A stretch of 64,000 nucleotides of DNA from Williamsia phyllosphaerae (GTDB lineage Bacteria; Actinomycetota; Actinomycetes; Mycobacteriales; Mycobacteriaceae), in NCBI RefSeq assembly GCF_014635305.1, contig NZ_BMCS01000001.1, forward strand, positions 868,001 to 932,000, read 5' to 3'. Shown in pieces: positions 26,006 through 33,714 of this stretch (the first letter of the stretch is position 1; each line of letters opens with the position of its first letter). The notes below the pieces were generated by a model that was not told the DNA's origin, searched no databases, and worked only from the letters and a program-made list of their open reading frames with translations. A program made the position numbers and the translations under genes.

Positions 26006-26677
26006 ATGGGAGTCCTCTACTTGGTCCGGCACGGTCAGGCCCGCGCGCAGGCGTACGGCGCGGGAGCGTGGGCCCAGGCCGAGGGCGGGCTCACCGATCT
26101 GGGCGCCGAGCAGGCACGGCGGGCCGGGACCGCGTTGGCGGCGCGGCTCGGCCGGATCGACCACGCGGTGTCCGGGGACCTCGCGCGTCAGCGAGAGACA
26201 CTGCGGCGCATCGTCGATGAGCTGCCGGGCACCACCGACCCCGCGATCGACGCGCGATGGAACGAATACGACATCGACTCCATCCTCGGCGACCGCGAAC
26301 GCACCGAGAACGCGACCGAACGCGGATTCCAAGCCCAACTCGACGGGGCGCTGTCGGATTGGATCGCCGGGATCGCCGTCGGGTCGGAGACCTACGAGCA
26401 GTATCGGCAGCGCGCCGACGCCGCGTTCGACAACCTCATCGCGCACGCCGGGTCCGGCAAGACCGTGTTGGCCGTGTCGTCGGCGGGCACCATCGCCGCG
26501 ATCATCGCGCGCCTGTGGGGCATCGACGACGACCGGTGGCTCGCGATCGCCCGCACCATGATCAACACGTCGGTCACCAAGATCCTGATCGGATCATCGG
26601 GCGCATCGGTCGTCTCGATCAACGACCACGCGCACGTCGATCACGCCGACGATCGTCGGCTGATGACGTTCCGCTGA
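26006..26677 (+). CDS. histidine phosphatase family protein
   Basis: The 223-residue protein begins MGVLYLVRHGQ, with the RHG catalytic motif and phosphorylated His9. Further features are a conserved SDLARQRET-like block (VSGDLARQRET) and the second catalytic region AVSSAGTIAAI, where the usual GHG-type His is not evident, so activity may be altered. The family contains phosphoglycerate-mutase-like phosphatases. ATG 26006 was chosen to place the motif at the normal distance; an ATG at 25994 adds four residues. The 3' end overlaps the convergent MarR gene by 59 bp. Confidence 0.8.
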   Translation: MGVLYLVRHGQARAQAYGAGAWAQAEGGLTDLGAEQARRAGTALAARLGRIDHAVSGDLARQRETLRRIVDELPGTTDPAIDARWNEYDIDSILGDRERTENATERGFQAQLDGALSDWIAGIAVGSETYEQYRQRADAAFDNLIAHAGSGKTVLAVSSAGTIAAIIARLWGIDDDRWLAIARTMINTSVTKILIGSSGASVVSINDHAHVDHADDRRLMTFR

Positions 26678-27122
26678 TCTCCCGCGTCAACTGATCGAGC
26701 ACGCCCGGCATGTCGTCCAGCACCATCCGCTGTCGTTCGTCGAGCGATCTCATCGCGTCGGCGATCGTGCCCGAACGCGCGCGACGCTCCATGGCAACGG
26801 TCTCGAGGCCGGTGTCGGTGAGGTGGATGAGCACGCCTCGCCCGTCGGACGGGTCCGGTGCGCGCGTGAGGAGACCTGCGGACTCGAGTTCGGCCACCGT
26901 CGCGCTCATGGTCTGGTGTCGCACGCCGCGACGGCGAGCCAGGTCGGCGATGCTCTGTTCTCCGCCGCGTTCCAGCAGTCCCAGCGTCTCGATCTGACCG
27001 GCTCCCACCGCATCGGACACCGACCGGACAGCACGGACGAACGCGCCGACGGCATGCCGCAGTCGCTCGGCCGTGTCCAATTCCGATGCCGAGCCACGTG
27101 CCCCGTCCGAGTTCGCCTCCAT
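26619..27122 (-). CDS. MarR family transcriptional regulator
   Basis: The 167-residue protein has the winged-helix core QIETLGLLERGGEQSIADLARRRGVRHQTMSATVAELESAGLL, with wing DPSDGRGVLIHLTDTG (the DxRxxx-L wing pattern), followed by a helical dimerisation tail. The basic C-terminus (DDRRRDRRARGR) reads into the convergent phosphatase gene. It is divergent from an MBL-fold hydrolase gene. Two copies of TACAG-N5-CTGTA between them are the likely operators, giving autoregulation and control of the hydrolase. ATG 27122 gives the family length. Confidence 0.87.
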   Translation of the reverse strand: MEANSDGARGSASELDTAERLRHAVGAFVRAVRSVSDAVGAGQIETLGLLERGGEQSIADLARRRGVRHQTMSATVAELESAGLLTRAPDPSDGRGVLIHLTDTGLETVAMERRARSGTIADAMRSLDERQRMVLDDMPGVLDQLTREISGTSSADDRRRDRRARGR

Positions 27123-27132
27123 CCACAAATCG

Positions 27133-27172
27133 TACAGCCAAACTGTATAAAAAGATGTACAGTCAAACTGCA
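27133..27172. promoter_or_regulatory. twin MarR operators
   Basis: TACAG-CCAAA-CTGTA at 27133-27147 is a perfect inverted repeat. TACAG-TCAAA-CTGCA at 27158-27172 is the same site with one change, 25 bp away centre to centre. A third TACAG half-site lies near 27177. They occupy the divergent MarR/MBL promoter, overlapping a TATAAA stretch. Confidence 0.65.
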
Positions 27173-27194
27173 CATATACAGCGGAAGGCACCCG

Positions 27195-27836
27195 ATGCGA
27201 CTCACGAAACACACTCACGCGACCGTCTCGCTCCACCGGGATGGCCGCACGCTCCTGATCGACCCCGGCACGTTCACCCCCGATGCCCTCGAGTTGGCGC
27301 GCGACGCCGACGTCATCCTGGTCACGCACGACCACTTCGACCACTTCGATCGGGATGCGGTCCTCGCCGCTCTCGACGCCGATCCGGAACTGGAGCTCTA
27401 CGGGCCTTCTGCCGTCATCGAGTCGCTGGACGGTTTCGACGACCGCACCCACGTGGTGACACCGGGCGACGAGTTCACCGCCGCGGGCTTCGCTGTCGTC
27501 GCCTACGGGGGCGAACACGCCCTCATCCATCCGGAGATACCGCAGATCGACAACATCGGCTACCTGGTGGACGGCTCGGTCCTGCACCCCGGCGATGCGT
27601 ATCTGCAGGTCGACGCGCCGGTGGACACACTGCTGGTACCCACCAGTGGCCCCTGGACGAAGATGTCCGACGCCATCGACTACGTCCGCGCGGTTCGCCC
27701 CCGACAGAGCGTCCAGATCCACGACGTCATGCTCAGTGACGTGGGCACCGCCTCGGCCACCATGTTCCTGGGTGAGCAGGGCCTCACCGGCACAACGCTG
27801 CTCACGCTCACCGTGGGGGAGTCCGTGACGATCTGA
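27195..27836 (+). CDS. MBL-fold metal-dependent hydrolase (UlaG-like)
   Basis: The 213-residue protein has the metal motif THDHFDHFD (His45, His47, Asp49, His50), plus YGGEHALIH (about residue 106) and DGSVLHPGDAY near 136-146. It resembles the UlaG/metallo-hydrolase branch rather than beta-lactamases. The substrate is unknown. GGAAGG lies 7 bp before the ATG. Twin operator sites sit 23-62 bp upstream, so expression is probably controlled by the divergent MarR. Open frame further upstream is antisense to marR and not coding. Confidence 0.87.
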   Translation: MRLTKHTHATVSLHRDGRTLLIDPGTFTPDALELARDADVILVTHDHFDHFDRDAVLAALDADPELELYGPSAVIESLDGFDDRTHVVTPGDEFTAAGFAVVAYGGEHALIHPEIPQIDNIGYLVDGSVLHPGDAYLQVDAPVDTLLVPTSGPWTKMSDAIDYVRAVRPRQSVQIHDVMLSDVGTASATMFLGEQGLTGTTLLTLTVGESVTI

Positions 27837-27839
27837 GAC

Positions 27840-28865
27840 TCAGTCGCGGGAGTTGATCGCGGCCAGACCTGCGGCCATGAACTCCGCGGTCGCCTCGGCC
27901 GCGTGCTCGGCGCCCTCGCCGGACGACGACCCCTGCAGCGCCCGGTAGGCGATGCCCTCCCCGATCACACCGAGTTTAAAATTCGCCAGCGCGATGTAGA
28001 AGTTCCAGTGCGCCATGTCGATCCCGGCGATGGCTGCGTACCGCTGCGCCAGACCGTCGGCGTCGGGATAGCGGTCGCTGGTCCATGCCGCCGACAACCC
28101 GAGCACCCGGTCGAAGATCGGCTGTCGGTACACGCACATCAGCGCGACGTCGGTGAGCGGGTCCCCGAGGGTCGACATCTCCCAGTCCACCACCGCACGA
28201 ACGACTCCCGGGTCGTCGGCGGCGAGAATGGTGTTGTCGACCCGGAAGTCGCCGTGCACGATCGAGTTCGTGCTGTCGGTCGGGGTGTTCGCCACCAGCG
28301 CCTCGGCGAGCCTTTCCACGTCGGGGAGCTCGCGCGTCTTGACGAGATTCCATTGTCGCGTCCAGGTTTTCACCTGTCGGGCGACGAATCCGTCCGGACG
28401 GCCGAACTCACCCAATCCGACACTCGCATAGTCGACCTCGTGAAGGTCGGCCAGCGCGGTGATCAGTGCGGTGACGTTGCGCTCCAGCGTCGGATCATCG
28501 ACACCGTCGAGGTCGGACGCGGACCGGATGACGGTCCCGTCGATGTACTCCACCACCGTGCACGGCGCCCCGAGGACGGTGCCCTCGGCGTCGAACGCGA
28601 TCGTCTTCGCGACCGGCACCGCGGTGTCCTGCAGCGCACGCGTCACCGTCCACTCGCGGTTCATGTCGTGCGCCGACGGGGTCAATCCGGACGTCGGTGG
28701 GCGGCGCACCACCCACTTCGTCGTCCCGTCGGTCGCGATGAACGTGAGATTGGAACGCCCGCCCGCGATCAGTTCGACATCGAGGTCGGCGACGACCTCG
28801 ACCCCGGAGTCGATGAGGAAGGTCTTCAGGGCCGCGGCGTCCATGCCCGGCAGTGCCGCGGTCAT
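27840..28865 (-). CDS. phosphotransferase family protein (aminoglycoside-phosphotransferase fold, acyl-CoA-linked)
   Basis: The 341-residue kinase-fold protein has LIAGGRSNLTFIATDG, WVVRRPP (nucleotide-binding Lys replaced by Arg-Arg), catalytic loop VHGDFRVDNTI (His-Gly-Asp, about 227-232) and metal-binding VVDWEMSTLGDPLTDVA. This is the subgroup that sits beside acyl-CoA dehydrogenases and resembles the N-terminal domain of ACAD10/11, which phosphorylates 4-hydroxyacyl-CoAs. The ATGA overlap with the upstream dehydrogenase supports a shared pathway for hydroxy or branched fatty acids. Confidence 0.87.
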   Translation of the reverse strand: MTAALPGMDAAALKTFLIDSGVEVVADLDVELIAGGRSNLTFIATDGTTKWVVRRPPTSGLTPSAHDMNREWTVTRALQDTAVPVAKTIAFDAEGTVLGAPCTVVEYIDGTVIRSASDLDGVDDPTLERNVTALITALADLHEVDYASVGLGEFGRPDGFVARQVKTWTRQWNLVKTRELPDVERLAEALVANTPTDSTNSIVHGDFRVDNTILAADDPGVVRAVVDWEMSTLGDPLTDVALMCVYRQPIFDRVLGLSAAWTSDRYPDADGLAQRYAAIAGIDMAHWNFYIALANFKLGVIGEGIAYRALQGSSSGEGAEHAAEATAEFMAAGLAAINSRD

Positions 28866-30076
28866 CGCACGTCCTGGGCGTCGATCGCCTTCTTGGCCTT
28901 GCCGACCGCGCGTTTGGCGATCGCCCAGCGGTGCACCTCCGACGGTCCGTCGTAGATCCGGAACGGTCGCAGCTCCTGCTGCAGGCGGGCCAGCGGCAGG
29001 TCGTCGGTGACGCCGGTGCCACCGCACATCTGGATCGAGCGGTCGAGCACGCGCGAATACGCCTCGGCGGCAAAGGTCTTGGCGATCGAGGTCTCGTCGC
29101 CGGCGTTGTGACCGAGGTCGAGTTCGTGGCACGCCTTGATCAACAGGGCTCGCGACGCGGACAGGTCGATGACGTTGTCGGCGACCATCGCCTGGATCAT
29201 CCCGAGGTCACCGAGCCGCGTCCCGAACGCCTCGCGGCGTGCGACGTAGTCCACGGCCACCTCATGCGCCCGCACGGCCACGCCGAGCCACCGCATCACG
29301 TGCGTCATCCGCGCCGGACCCAGACGGACCTGCGCATAGCGGAAGCCCTCGTTGACCTCGCCGAGCACGTTCTCGTCGGGGACGAACAGGTCGTGGAACT
29401 TGATCTCGCAGTGCCCGCCGATGCCGGCCTTGTCGATGGTGCCGACGTGCCGCACGATCTCGATGCCCTTGTCCGGGGCGGGTGCGAGGAACATCGTCGC
29501 GCCACCGCGCGATCCGGGCTCACCCGACGTCCGCGCCATGATGATGAAGAAACCCGCACCGTCGGCACCGGTGATGAACCACTTGTGTCCGTTGATCTTC
29601 CAGCCACCGTCGACCTTGGTCGCGAGTGTGGCCAGCGCGGAGGGATCTGATCCTGCCCCCGGGGACGGTTCGGTCATCGCGAACGCCGAGCGCACGTCCC
29701 CCGCCGACAACGGCGCGAGGAACTGCTGCTTCTGACCCTCAGAGGCGATGTGGGCCAACATGTGCACGTTGCCCTCGTCGGGGGCATTGATGTTCAACGC
29801 GAACGGACCGAACACCGACCGACCGCCGGCCTCGAACACCGGAGCGCGATCGGACATGTTCAGGCCCAGGCCGCCGTACTCGACCGGTGCGTGCGGGGCG
29901 AAGATGCCCGCCGCCTTGGCCTTGCCCTGCATCTCCACGCGCAGGTCGTCACCCCCGGCCGCCTCGAGATCACCCTTGAACTGGTCCTCGAGCGGCAATA
30001 CCGTGTCGGCGATGAACTGCTCGGTCGCCGTGACGATCTCGGTCACCTCCGCGTTGTAGCGCAGATCGATGGCCAT
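28862..30076 (-). CDS. acyl-CoA dehydrogenase (FadE type)
   Basis: The 404-residue flavoprotein has an N-terminal helical domain, FAMTEPSPGAGSDPSALATLA (FAD/substrate region), KWFITGADGAGFFIIMART, and C-terminal MCGGTGVTDDLPLARLQQELRPFRIYDGPSEVHRWAIAKRA (blocks QMCGGTGV and RIYDGPSEVH). The DGPSEVH ending is typical of the ACAD10/11-like group. It oxidises an acyl-CoA at the alpha-beta bond, passing electrons to ETF. It is coupled to the phosphotransferase downstream, and a TetR gene lies upstream on the same strand, a common catabolic arrangement. Confidence 0.92.
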   Translation of the reverse strand: MAIDLRYNAEVTEIVTATEQFIADTVLPLEDQFKGDLEAAGGDDLRVEMQGKAKAAGIFAPHAPVEYGGLGLNMSDRAPVFEAGGRSVFGPFALNINAPDEGNVHMLAHIASEGQKQQFLAPLSAGDVRSAFAMTEPSPGAGSDPSALATLATKVDGGWKINGHKWFITGADGAGFFIIMARTSGEPGSRGGATMFLAPAPDKGIEIVRHVGTIDKAGIGGHCEIKFHDLFVPDENVLGEVNEGFRYAQVRLGPARMTHVMRWLGVAVRAHEVAVDYVARREAFGTRLGDLGMIQAMVADNVIDLSASRALLIKACHELDLGHNAGDETSIAKTFAAEAYSRVLDRSIQMCGGTGVTDDLPLARLQQELRPFRIYDGPSEVHRWAIAKRAVGKAKKAIDAQDVR

Positions 30077-30144
30077 GACGCACCTCCTCGTGCTTCGTGT
30101 CGATGAACGGGCAGCCGCCGGGTCTCGGCGCCGCCCGGGCGGGG

Positions 30145-30780
30145 TCAGTCTCTGGGTGGGCCGACGTAGCCGGCCGTGTCACGCGCGATCCGTCGGAAGC
30201 GCTGGACGATCTCCTCGGGCGACAGTCGGCCGTCGGGCTTGTACCAGGTGGACACCCCGACGCACATCGTGGTGATGGCGCGGCCGGTGTCCTCGGGGAC
30301 GCCGGTGACGAACACCCCGGCCGCCACCCCGGCGTGGACCACTTGATCGACCATCGTCTGCTGGTGTCTGCGCTGGCCGGTATAGATCCGGCGGTAGTCC
30401 GCGTCGAGGCTGCGGATCTCGGTGGAACCGATGAACGCCTGTTCGCGGCGGTGGATGTGGAACTGCAGCAGTGCCTCGACAACGGCGTCGAACTGGTCCA
30501 CCGGGTCGTCGCCGGCGGCGGCGATGGCCGACTCGGTGCGCCACAGCAGGTCCGACATCGTGCGCTCGAGCAGCCCCTGCAGCATCGACTGCTTGGACGG
30601 GTAGTGGTGGTAGAGGCCGGGGACCGACAATCCGGCGCGTGCCGCGATCTCGCGGACCGAGGTCCCGTGATATCCCTGATCGGCGAAAGCCGACAGCGCG
30701 GCGGCGAGCGGAGCGGGAAGGTTGGCCCGGCCGTAGTCGCGCCAGGCCTCGGTCACGGCGGTGGGCGACTCATCGGTCAT
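30145..30780 (-). CDS. TetR/AcrR family regulator (fatty-acid catabolism type)
   Basis: The 211-residue protein has helix-turn-helix VREIAARAGLSVPGLYHHYPSKQSML (residues about 41-66) and a C-terminal domain like the TetR_C_17/KstR2 group, which binds acyl-CoAs. It is followed 68 bp later on the same strand by the acyl-CoA dehydrogenase and phosphotransferase genes, which it probably represses until a CoA ester appears. A TAGGTT box 6 nt before the ATG indicates leaderless translation. Confidence 0.88.
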   Translation of the reverse strand: MTDESPTAVTEAWRDYGRANLPAPLAAALSAFADQGYHGTSVREIAARAGLSVPGLYHHYPSKQSMLQGLLERTMSDLLWRTESAIAAAGDDPVDQFDAVVEALLQFHIHRREQAFIGSTEIRSLDADYRRIYTGQRRHQQTMVDQVVHAGVAAGVFVTGVPEDTGRAITTMCVGVSTWYKPDGRLSPEEIVQRFRRIARDTAGYVGPPRD

Positions 30781-30786
30781 GTCCCC

Positions 30787-30792
30787 AACCTA
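30787..30792 (-). promoter_or_regulatory. -10 box TAGGTT, leaderless start of the TetR gene
   Basis: On the minus strand TAGGTT is followed by GGGGAC (6 nt) and the ATG at 30780. Confidence 0.45.
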
Positions 30793-30849
30793 ATGGTGCG
30801 TCGAATCCGCAGGCGAGGCGGCTGTCCCGAACGCTCGGTCGGTAGTTCG

Positions 30850-31812
30850 TCAGCCGGCGGGCGGACGGAGTGCGCCCACCGCCGTACGGGTGACCTCGGC
30901 GATCAGGTTCGGGTCGGCGTCGAGGGTCGAATCAGCAGGCCGGATGGTCATCACGGCCACCACGATTGCTGCGCCACCGCCCGGCGGCCACGCCACGGCC
31001 ACGTCGTTCGCCGAGCCGTGGTCCCCGCCGCCGGTCTTGTCCGCCACTGTCCACCCGGGCAGAGCCGCCCGGATCTTCGCAGCTCCGGTGGTGTTCTGGA
31101 TCATCCAGTCCGTCAACTGTTCGCGTTCTGGTCTCGTCGGCGCGACCGTCGGGTCGGGCACCCCGAGCAGGAGCGTGCGCAGGTTCTCGGCCTGCGCCGC
31201 GGGCGTCGAGGTGTCGCGTGGGTCGTCCGGGATGGCGGTGTTCAGTTCGGGCTCCCGCCGGTCGAGGCGGGTGACCGGATCGCCGATCGAGCGGGCGAAC
31301 GCCGTCAGGGCATCGGGCCCGCCCAGCCGGTCGAGGAGCAGGTTGCCCGCCGTGTTGTCGCTGTACTGCAGTGCTGCGCGAGCGAGGTCGGCCACGGTCA
31401 TGCCGGTGTCGATGCGGGTGCTCGTCACCGGCGAGTTCGAGACGATGTCGGCGGCAGTGAAGCGCACGACCTGATCGAAGTATCCCGTCCGGAGTGGGTG
31501 CGCCCGCAGCAACGCCGCGACGGCGAGGACCTTGAACGTTGACAGCATCGGGAAGCGTTCGTCGGCGCGGTTGCCGATCATGGCGCCGGTCTCGGTGTCG
31601 AGTGCGACCACACCGATCCGGCTGCCGAACCGTTGTTCCAGGCTCGCCCAGTCCACGGCGGCCGGTGCGGCAGTAGACGGGGCCGCGGAGGACGATCCCG
31701 GCCCCGACGAAGAACTCGACTGAGCGGTGCAGCCACCGGTGACGACCGCGGCGACCACCGCGAGCCCGACGATCGCGACCCGGCGTGAGCGGGTCCACCG
31801 CACCGACGACAT
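30850..31812 (-). CDS. class A beta-lactamase, lipoprotein
   Basis: The 320-residue enzyme has all class A motifs: S91TFK94 (nucleophile), SDN (151-153), E187PELN191 (general base Glu187) and K259TG261. It hydrolyses beta-lactams outside the membrane. The N-terminus is a lipoprotein signal with lipobox VTGGC (Cys28) and a Ser/Ala/Pro linker, so the enzyme is probably membrane-anchored. ATG 31812 is immediately preceded by GTG 31815 and by a GAGGGGG site. A promoter lies at 31895-31923. It is divergent from arr. Overlapping antisense frames are not coding. Confidence 0.93.
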   Translation of the reverse strand: MSSVRWTRSRRVAIVGLAVVAAVVTGGCTAQSSSSSGPGSSSAAPSTAAPAAVDWASLEQRFGSRIGVVALDTETGAMIGNRADERFPMLSTFKVLAVAALLRAHPLRTGYFDQVVRFTAADIVSNSPVTSTRIDTGMTVADLARAALQYSDNTAGNLLLDRLGGPDALTAFARSIGDPVTRLDRREPELNTAIPDDPRDTSTPAAQAENLRTLLLGVPDPTVAPTRPEREQLTDWMIQNTTGAAKIRAALPGWTVADKTGGGDHGSANDVAVAWPPGGGAAIVVAVMTIRPADSTLDADPNLIAEVTRTAVGALRPPAG

Positions 31813-31894
31813 CACGGTGCGACCCCCTCGGCGTCGTGGATGGTGGCTCTCGAATCGGGACGGCACCGACTGCGGTGTCCTCGTCCCACTTCAC

Positions 31895-31923
31895 GGTATA
31901 GCGCACGGGGGGCCTTGCGGCAA
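31895..31923 (-). promoter_or_regulatory. promoter of the beta-lactamase gene, overlapped by an imperfect hairpin
   Basis: On the minus strand TTGCCG (31923-31918), a 17-bp spacer and TATACC (31900-31895) form a housekeeping-type promoter. An imperfect inverted repeat at 31904-31933 (CACGGGG arm against CCCCTGTG) covers the -35 and spacer and could be an operator. Confidence 0.5.
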
Positions 31924-31980
31924 GACCCCTGTGCTGCCGCACAATCATCCGGCCATCAGACATCGAGACGGACGGACACC

Positions 31981-32409
31981 ATGACCAATTCACCGAAACC
32001 CTTTGTGGTGCATGAATCCGGCGCCTATCTGCACGGCACCCGGGCCGACCTCGCGCCGGGCGATCTGCTGGTCACCGGGCATGAGTCGAACTACGAGAAG
32101 GGTCGCCGTCTGAAGCACGTGTACATGACCGGAACTCTCGACGCCGCGGCGTGGGGCGCCGAGATGGCCGAAGGCGACGGACCACCGCGCATCTACCTCG
32201 TCGAACCCCAGGGCGAGATCGAGGACGACCCGAACGTCACCGACAAGAAGCTGCCCGGCAACCCCACCTGCTCGTACCGCACCGAGGAGCCGGTGTTGAT
32301 TGTCGGGGAACTCACCGACTGGGTGGGTCACACAGCCGACCAGCTGCAGGCCATGCGCGCGGGTCTCGACGGGCTCCGTCGACGCGGGCTCGACGTCATC
32401 TACGACTGA
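31981..32409 (+). CDS. arr: rifampin ADP-ribosyltransferase Arr
   Basis: The 142-residue protein has the full Arr sequence pattern: YLHGTRADLAPGDLL, YEKGRRLKHVYMTGTLDAA-type block, EDDPNVTDKKLPGNPTCSYRT and LTDWVGHTA. Residues equivalent to the M. smegmatis Arr active site (His19, Tyr49, Asp84) are His18, Tyr47 and Asp82. Arr transfers ADP-ribose from NAD to rifamycins, inactivating them. GGACGGA lies just before the ATG. Divergent from a beta-lactamase, it probably gives intrinsic rifampicin resistance. Confidence 0.94.
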   Translation: MTNSPKPFVVHESGAYLHGTRADLAPGDLLVTGHESNYEKGRRLKHVYMTGTLDAAAWGAEMAEGDGPPRIYLVEPQGEIEDDPNVTDKKLPGNPTCSYRTEEPVLIVGELTDWVGHTADQLQAMRAGLDGLRRRGLDVIYD

Positions 32410-32462
32410 GCCGCGAGACGTCCGATTCGACACGCCCGGTCCGATCGCGCAGCGTTGACACC

Positions 32463-33713
32463 ATGGCGACCACCGACACCGCGACGACCGTCGAGCCCAC
32501 CGAACGCGGCATCAGCCGCGGGCTGGTGGCGCTGTTCGCGCTCACCGCAGGCGTCACGGTGTCGGCGATCTACTGCCTGCAGCCGCTGCTCGAGGACATC
32601 CGCACCGACTTCGACATCAGCTCGTCGACGACCAGCCTCGTCGTCACCGCACCACAGCTCGGGTACGCGCTGGGACTGCTGCTGTTGGTGCCGCTCGGCG
32701 ACCGCCTCGACCGACGCGTCTTCGCGCCGTTGCTGATGCTCGCCTCCGCGGCGGCGCTGTTGCTCTCGGGCGTCTCACCGGGCTTCCCGATGTTGCTGGT
32801 CGCGTCGTTCGCGGTGGGTGTCTTCGCGGCCACCGCGCAGGTCGTGGTGCCGTGGTCGTCGTCGCTGGCGGCACCGGCCGAGCGTGGTCGGGTCGTGGGA
32901 ACCGTCATGAGCGGCCTGTTGATCGGCATCCTGCTGGCCCGCGTCGTCAGCGGGTTGATCGCCGGTCTCGGCGGATGGCGCCTGGTGCTGTTCGTGGCCA
33001 GTGGCCTGATGGTGGCGCTGGCGATCCTGGTGTTCGCGACGACGCCGGCCGACGGCCCGCGCTCGACCCAGCCGTACGGGCGACTGCTGCTGTCGGTGGC
33101 GACACTGGTCCGCGAGGAGGCGGTGCTGCGGCACCGGATGGCCCTGGGCTTTCTGACGATGTTCGGGTTCAGCGCGATGTGGACCTCGGTCGCGTTCCTG
33201 CTGGCCGGATCGCGCGGCGAGGACTACCACTTCTCCGAGACGGTCATCGGACTGTTCGGCCTCGCCGGCGCCGCCGGTGCCGCCGGTGCACCACTCGTCG
33301 GGCGTCTCGCCGATCGGGGGCGCTCCCGCCTGGCGACCACCTCGGCGTGGATCGTCATCATCGTCGGCTGGGTCTTCCTGGGCTGGTCCGGTGTCTCACT
33401 GATCGCCCTGGTGATCGGGCTGCTGGTGTTCGACCTGGGGATCCAGGCGTCGCAGCTGTCGAACCAGACCGCGATCTACGCGCTCGCCCCCGACGCCCGC
33501 AGCCGGGTGACGACGGCATACATGGTGACGTACTTCCTCGGTGCGGTCGCTGGATCGGTGTGCTCCGGTGTCGCCTACGAGGCCGGAGGCTGGCTCGCGG
33601 TGTGCGGCATCGGAGTCACTGCCGCGGTCATCGGGATCGCGCTGTGGGGGCTGTTCGATCACCTCGAGCGCCGGACGGCCGCAGTCACTCCGAAGGGTGT
33701 CGTCACCGGATAA
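32463..33713 (+). CDS. MFS transporter, YajR/AraJ-like efflux type
   Basis: The 416-residue protein has twelve predicted helices: VTVSAIYCLQPLLEDIRTDF in helix 1, LGYALGLLLLVPLGDRLDRR (loop 2-3 motif PLGDRLDRR) and GLLIGILLARVVSGLIAGLGGWR (helix 5). These match the sugar/drug exporter branch of MFS (YdeE/AraJ/NepI-like). The substrate is unknown. It lies 53 bp after arr on the same strand and could be co-transcribed with it. ATG 32463 is the first start beyond arr with family similarity. Confidence 0.88.
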   Translation: MATTDTATTVEPTERGISRGLVALFALTAGVTVSAIYCLQPLLEDIRTDFDISSSTTSLVVTAPQLGYALGLLLLVPLGDRLDRRVFAPLLMLASAAALLLSGVSPGFPMLLVASFAVGVFAATAQVVVPWSSSLAAPAERGRVVGTVMSGLLIGILLARVVSGLIAGLGGWRLVLFVASGLMVALAILVFATTPADGPRSTQPYGRLLLSVATLVREEAVLRHRMALGFLTMFGFSAMWTSVAFLLAGSRGEDYHFSETVIGLFGLAGAAGAAGAPLVGRLADRGRSRLATTSAWIVIIVGWVFLGWSGVSLIALVIGLLVFDLGIQASQLSNQTAIYALAPDARSRVTTAYMVTYFLGAVAGSVCSGVAYEAGGWLAVCGIGVTAAVIGIALWGLFDHLERRTAAVTPKGVVTG

Positions 33714-33714
33714 C

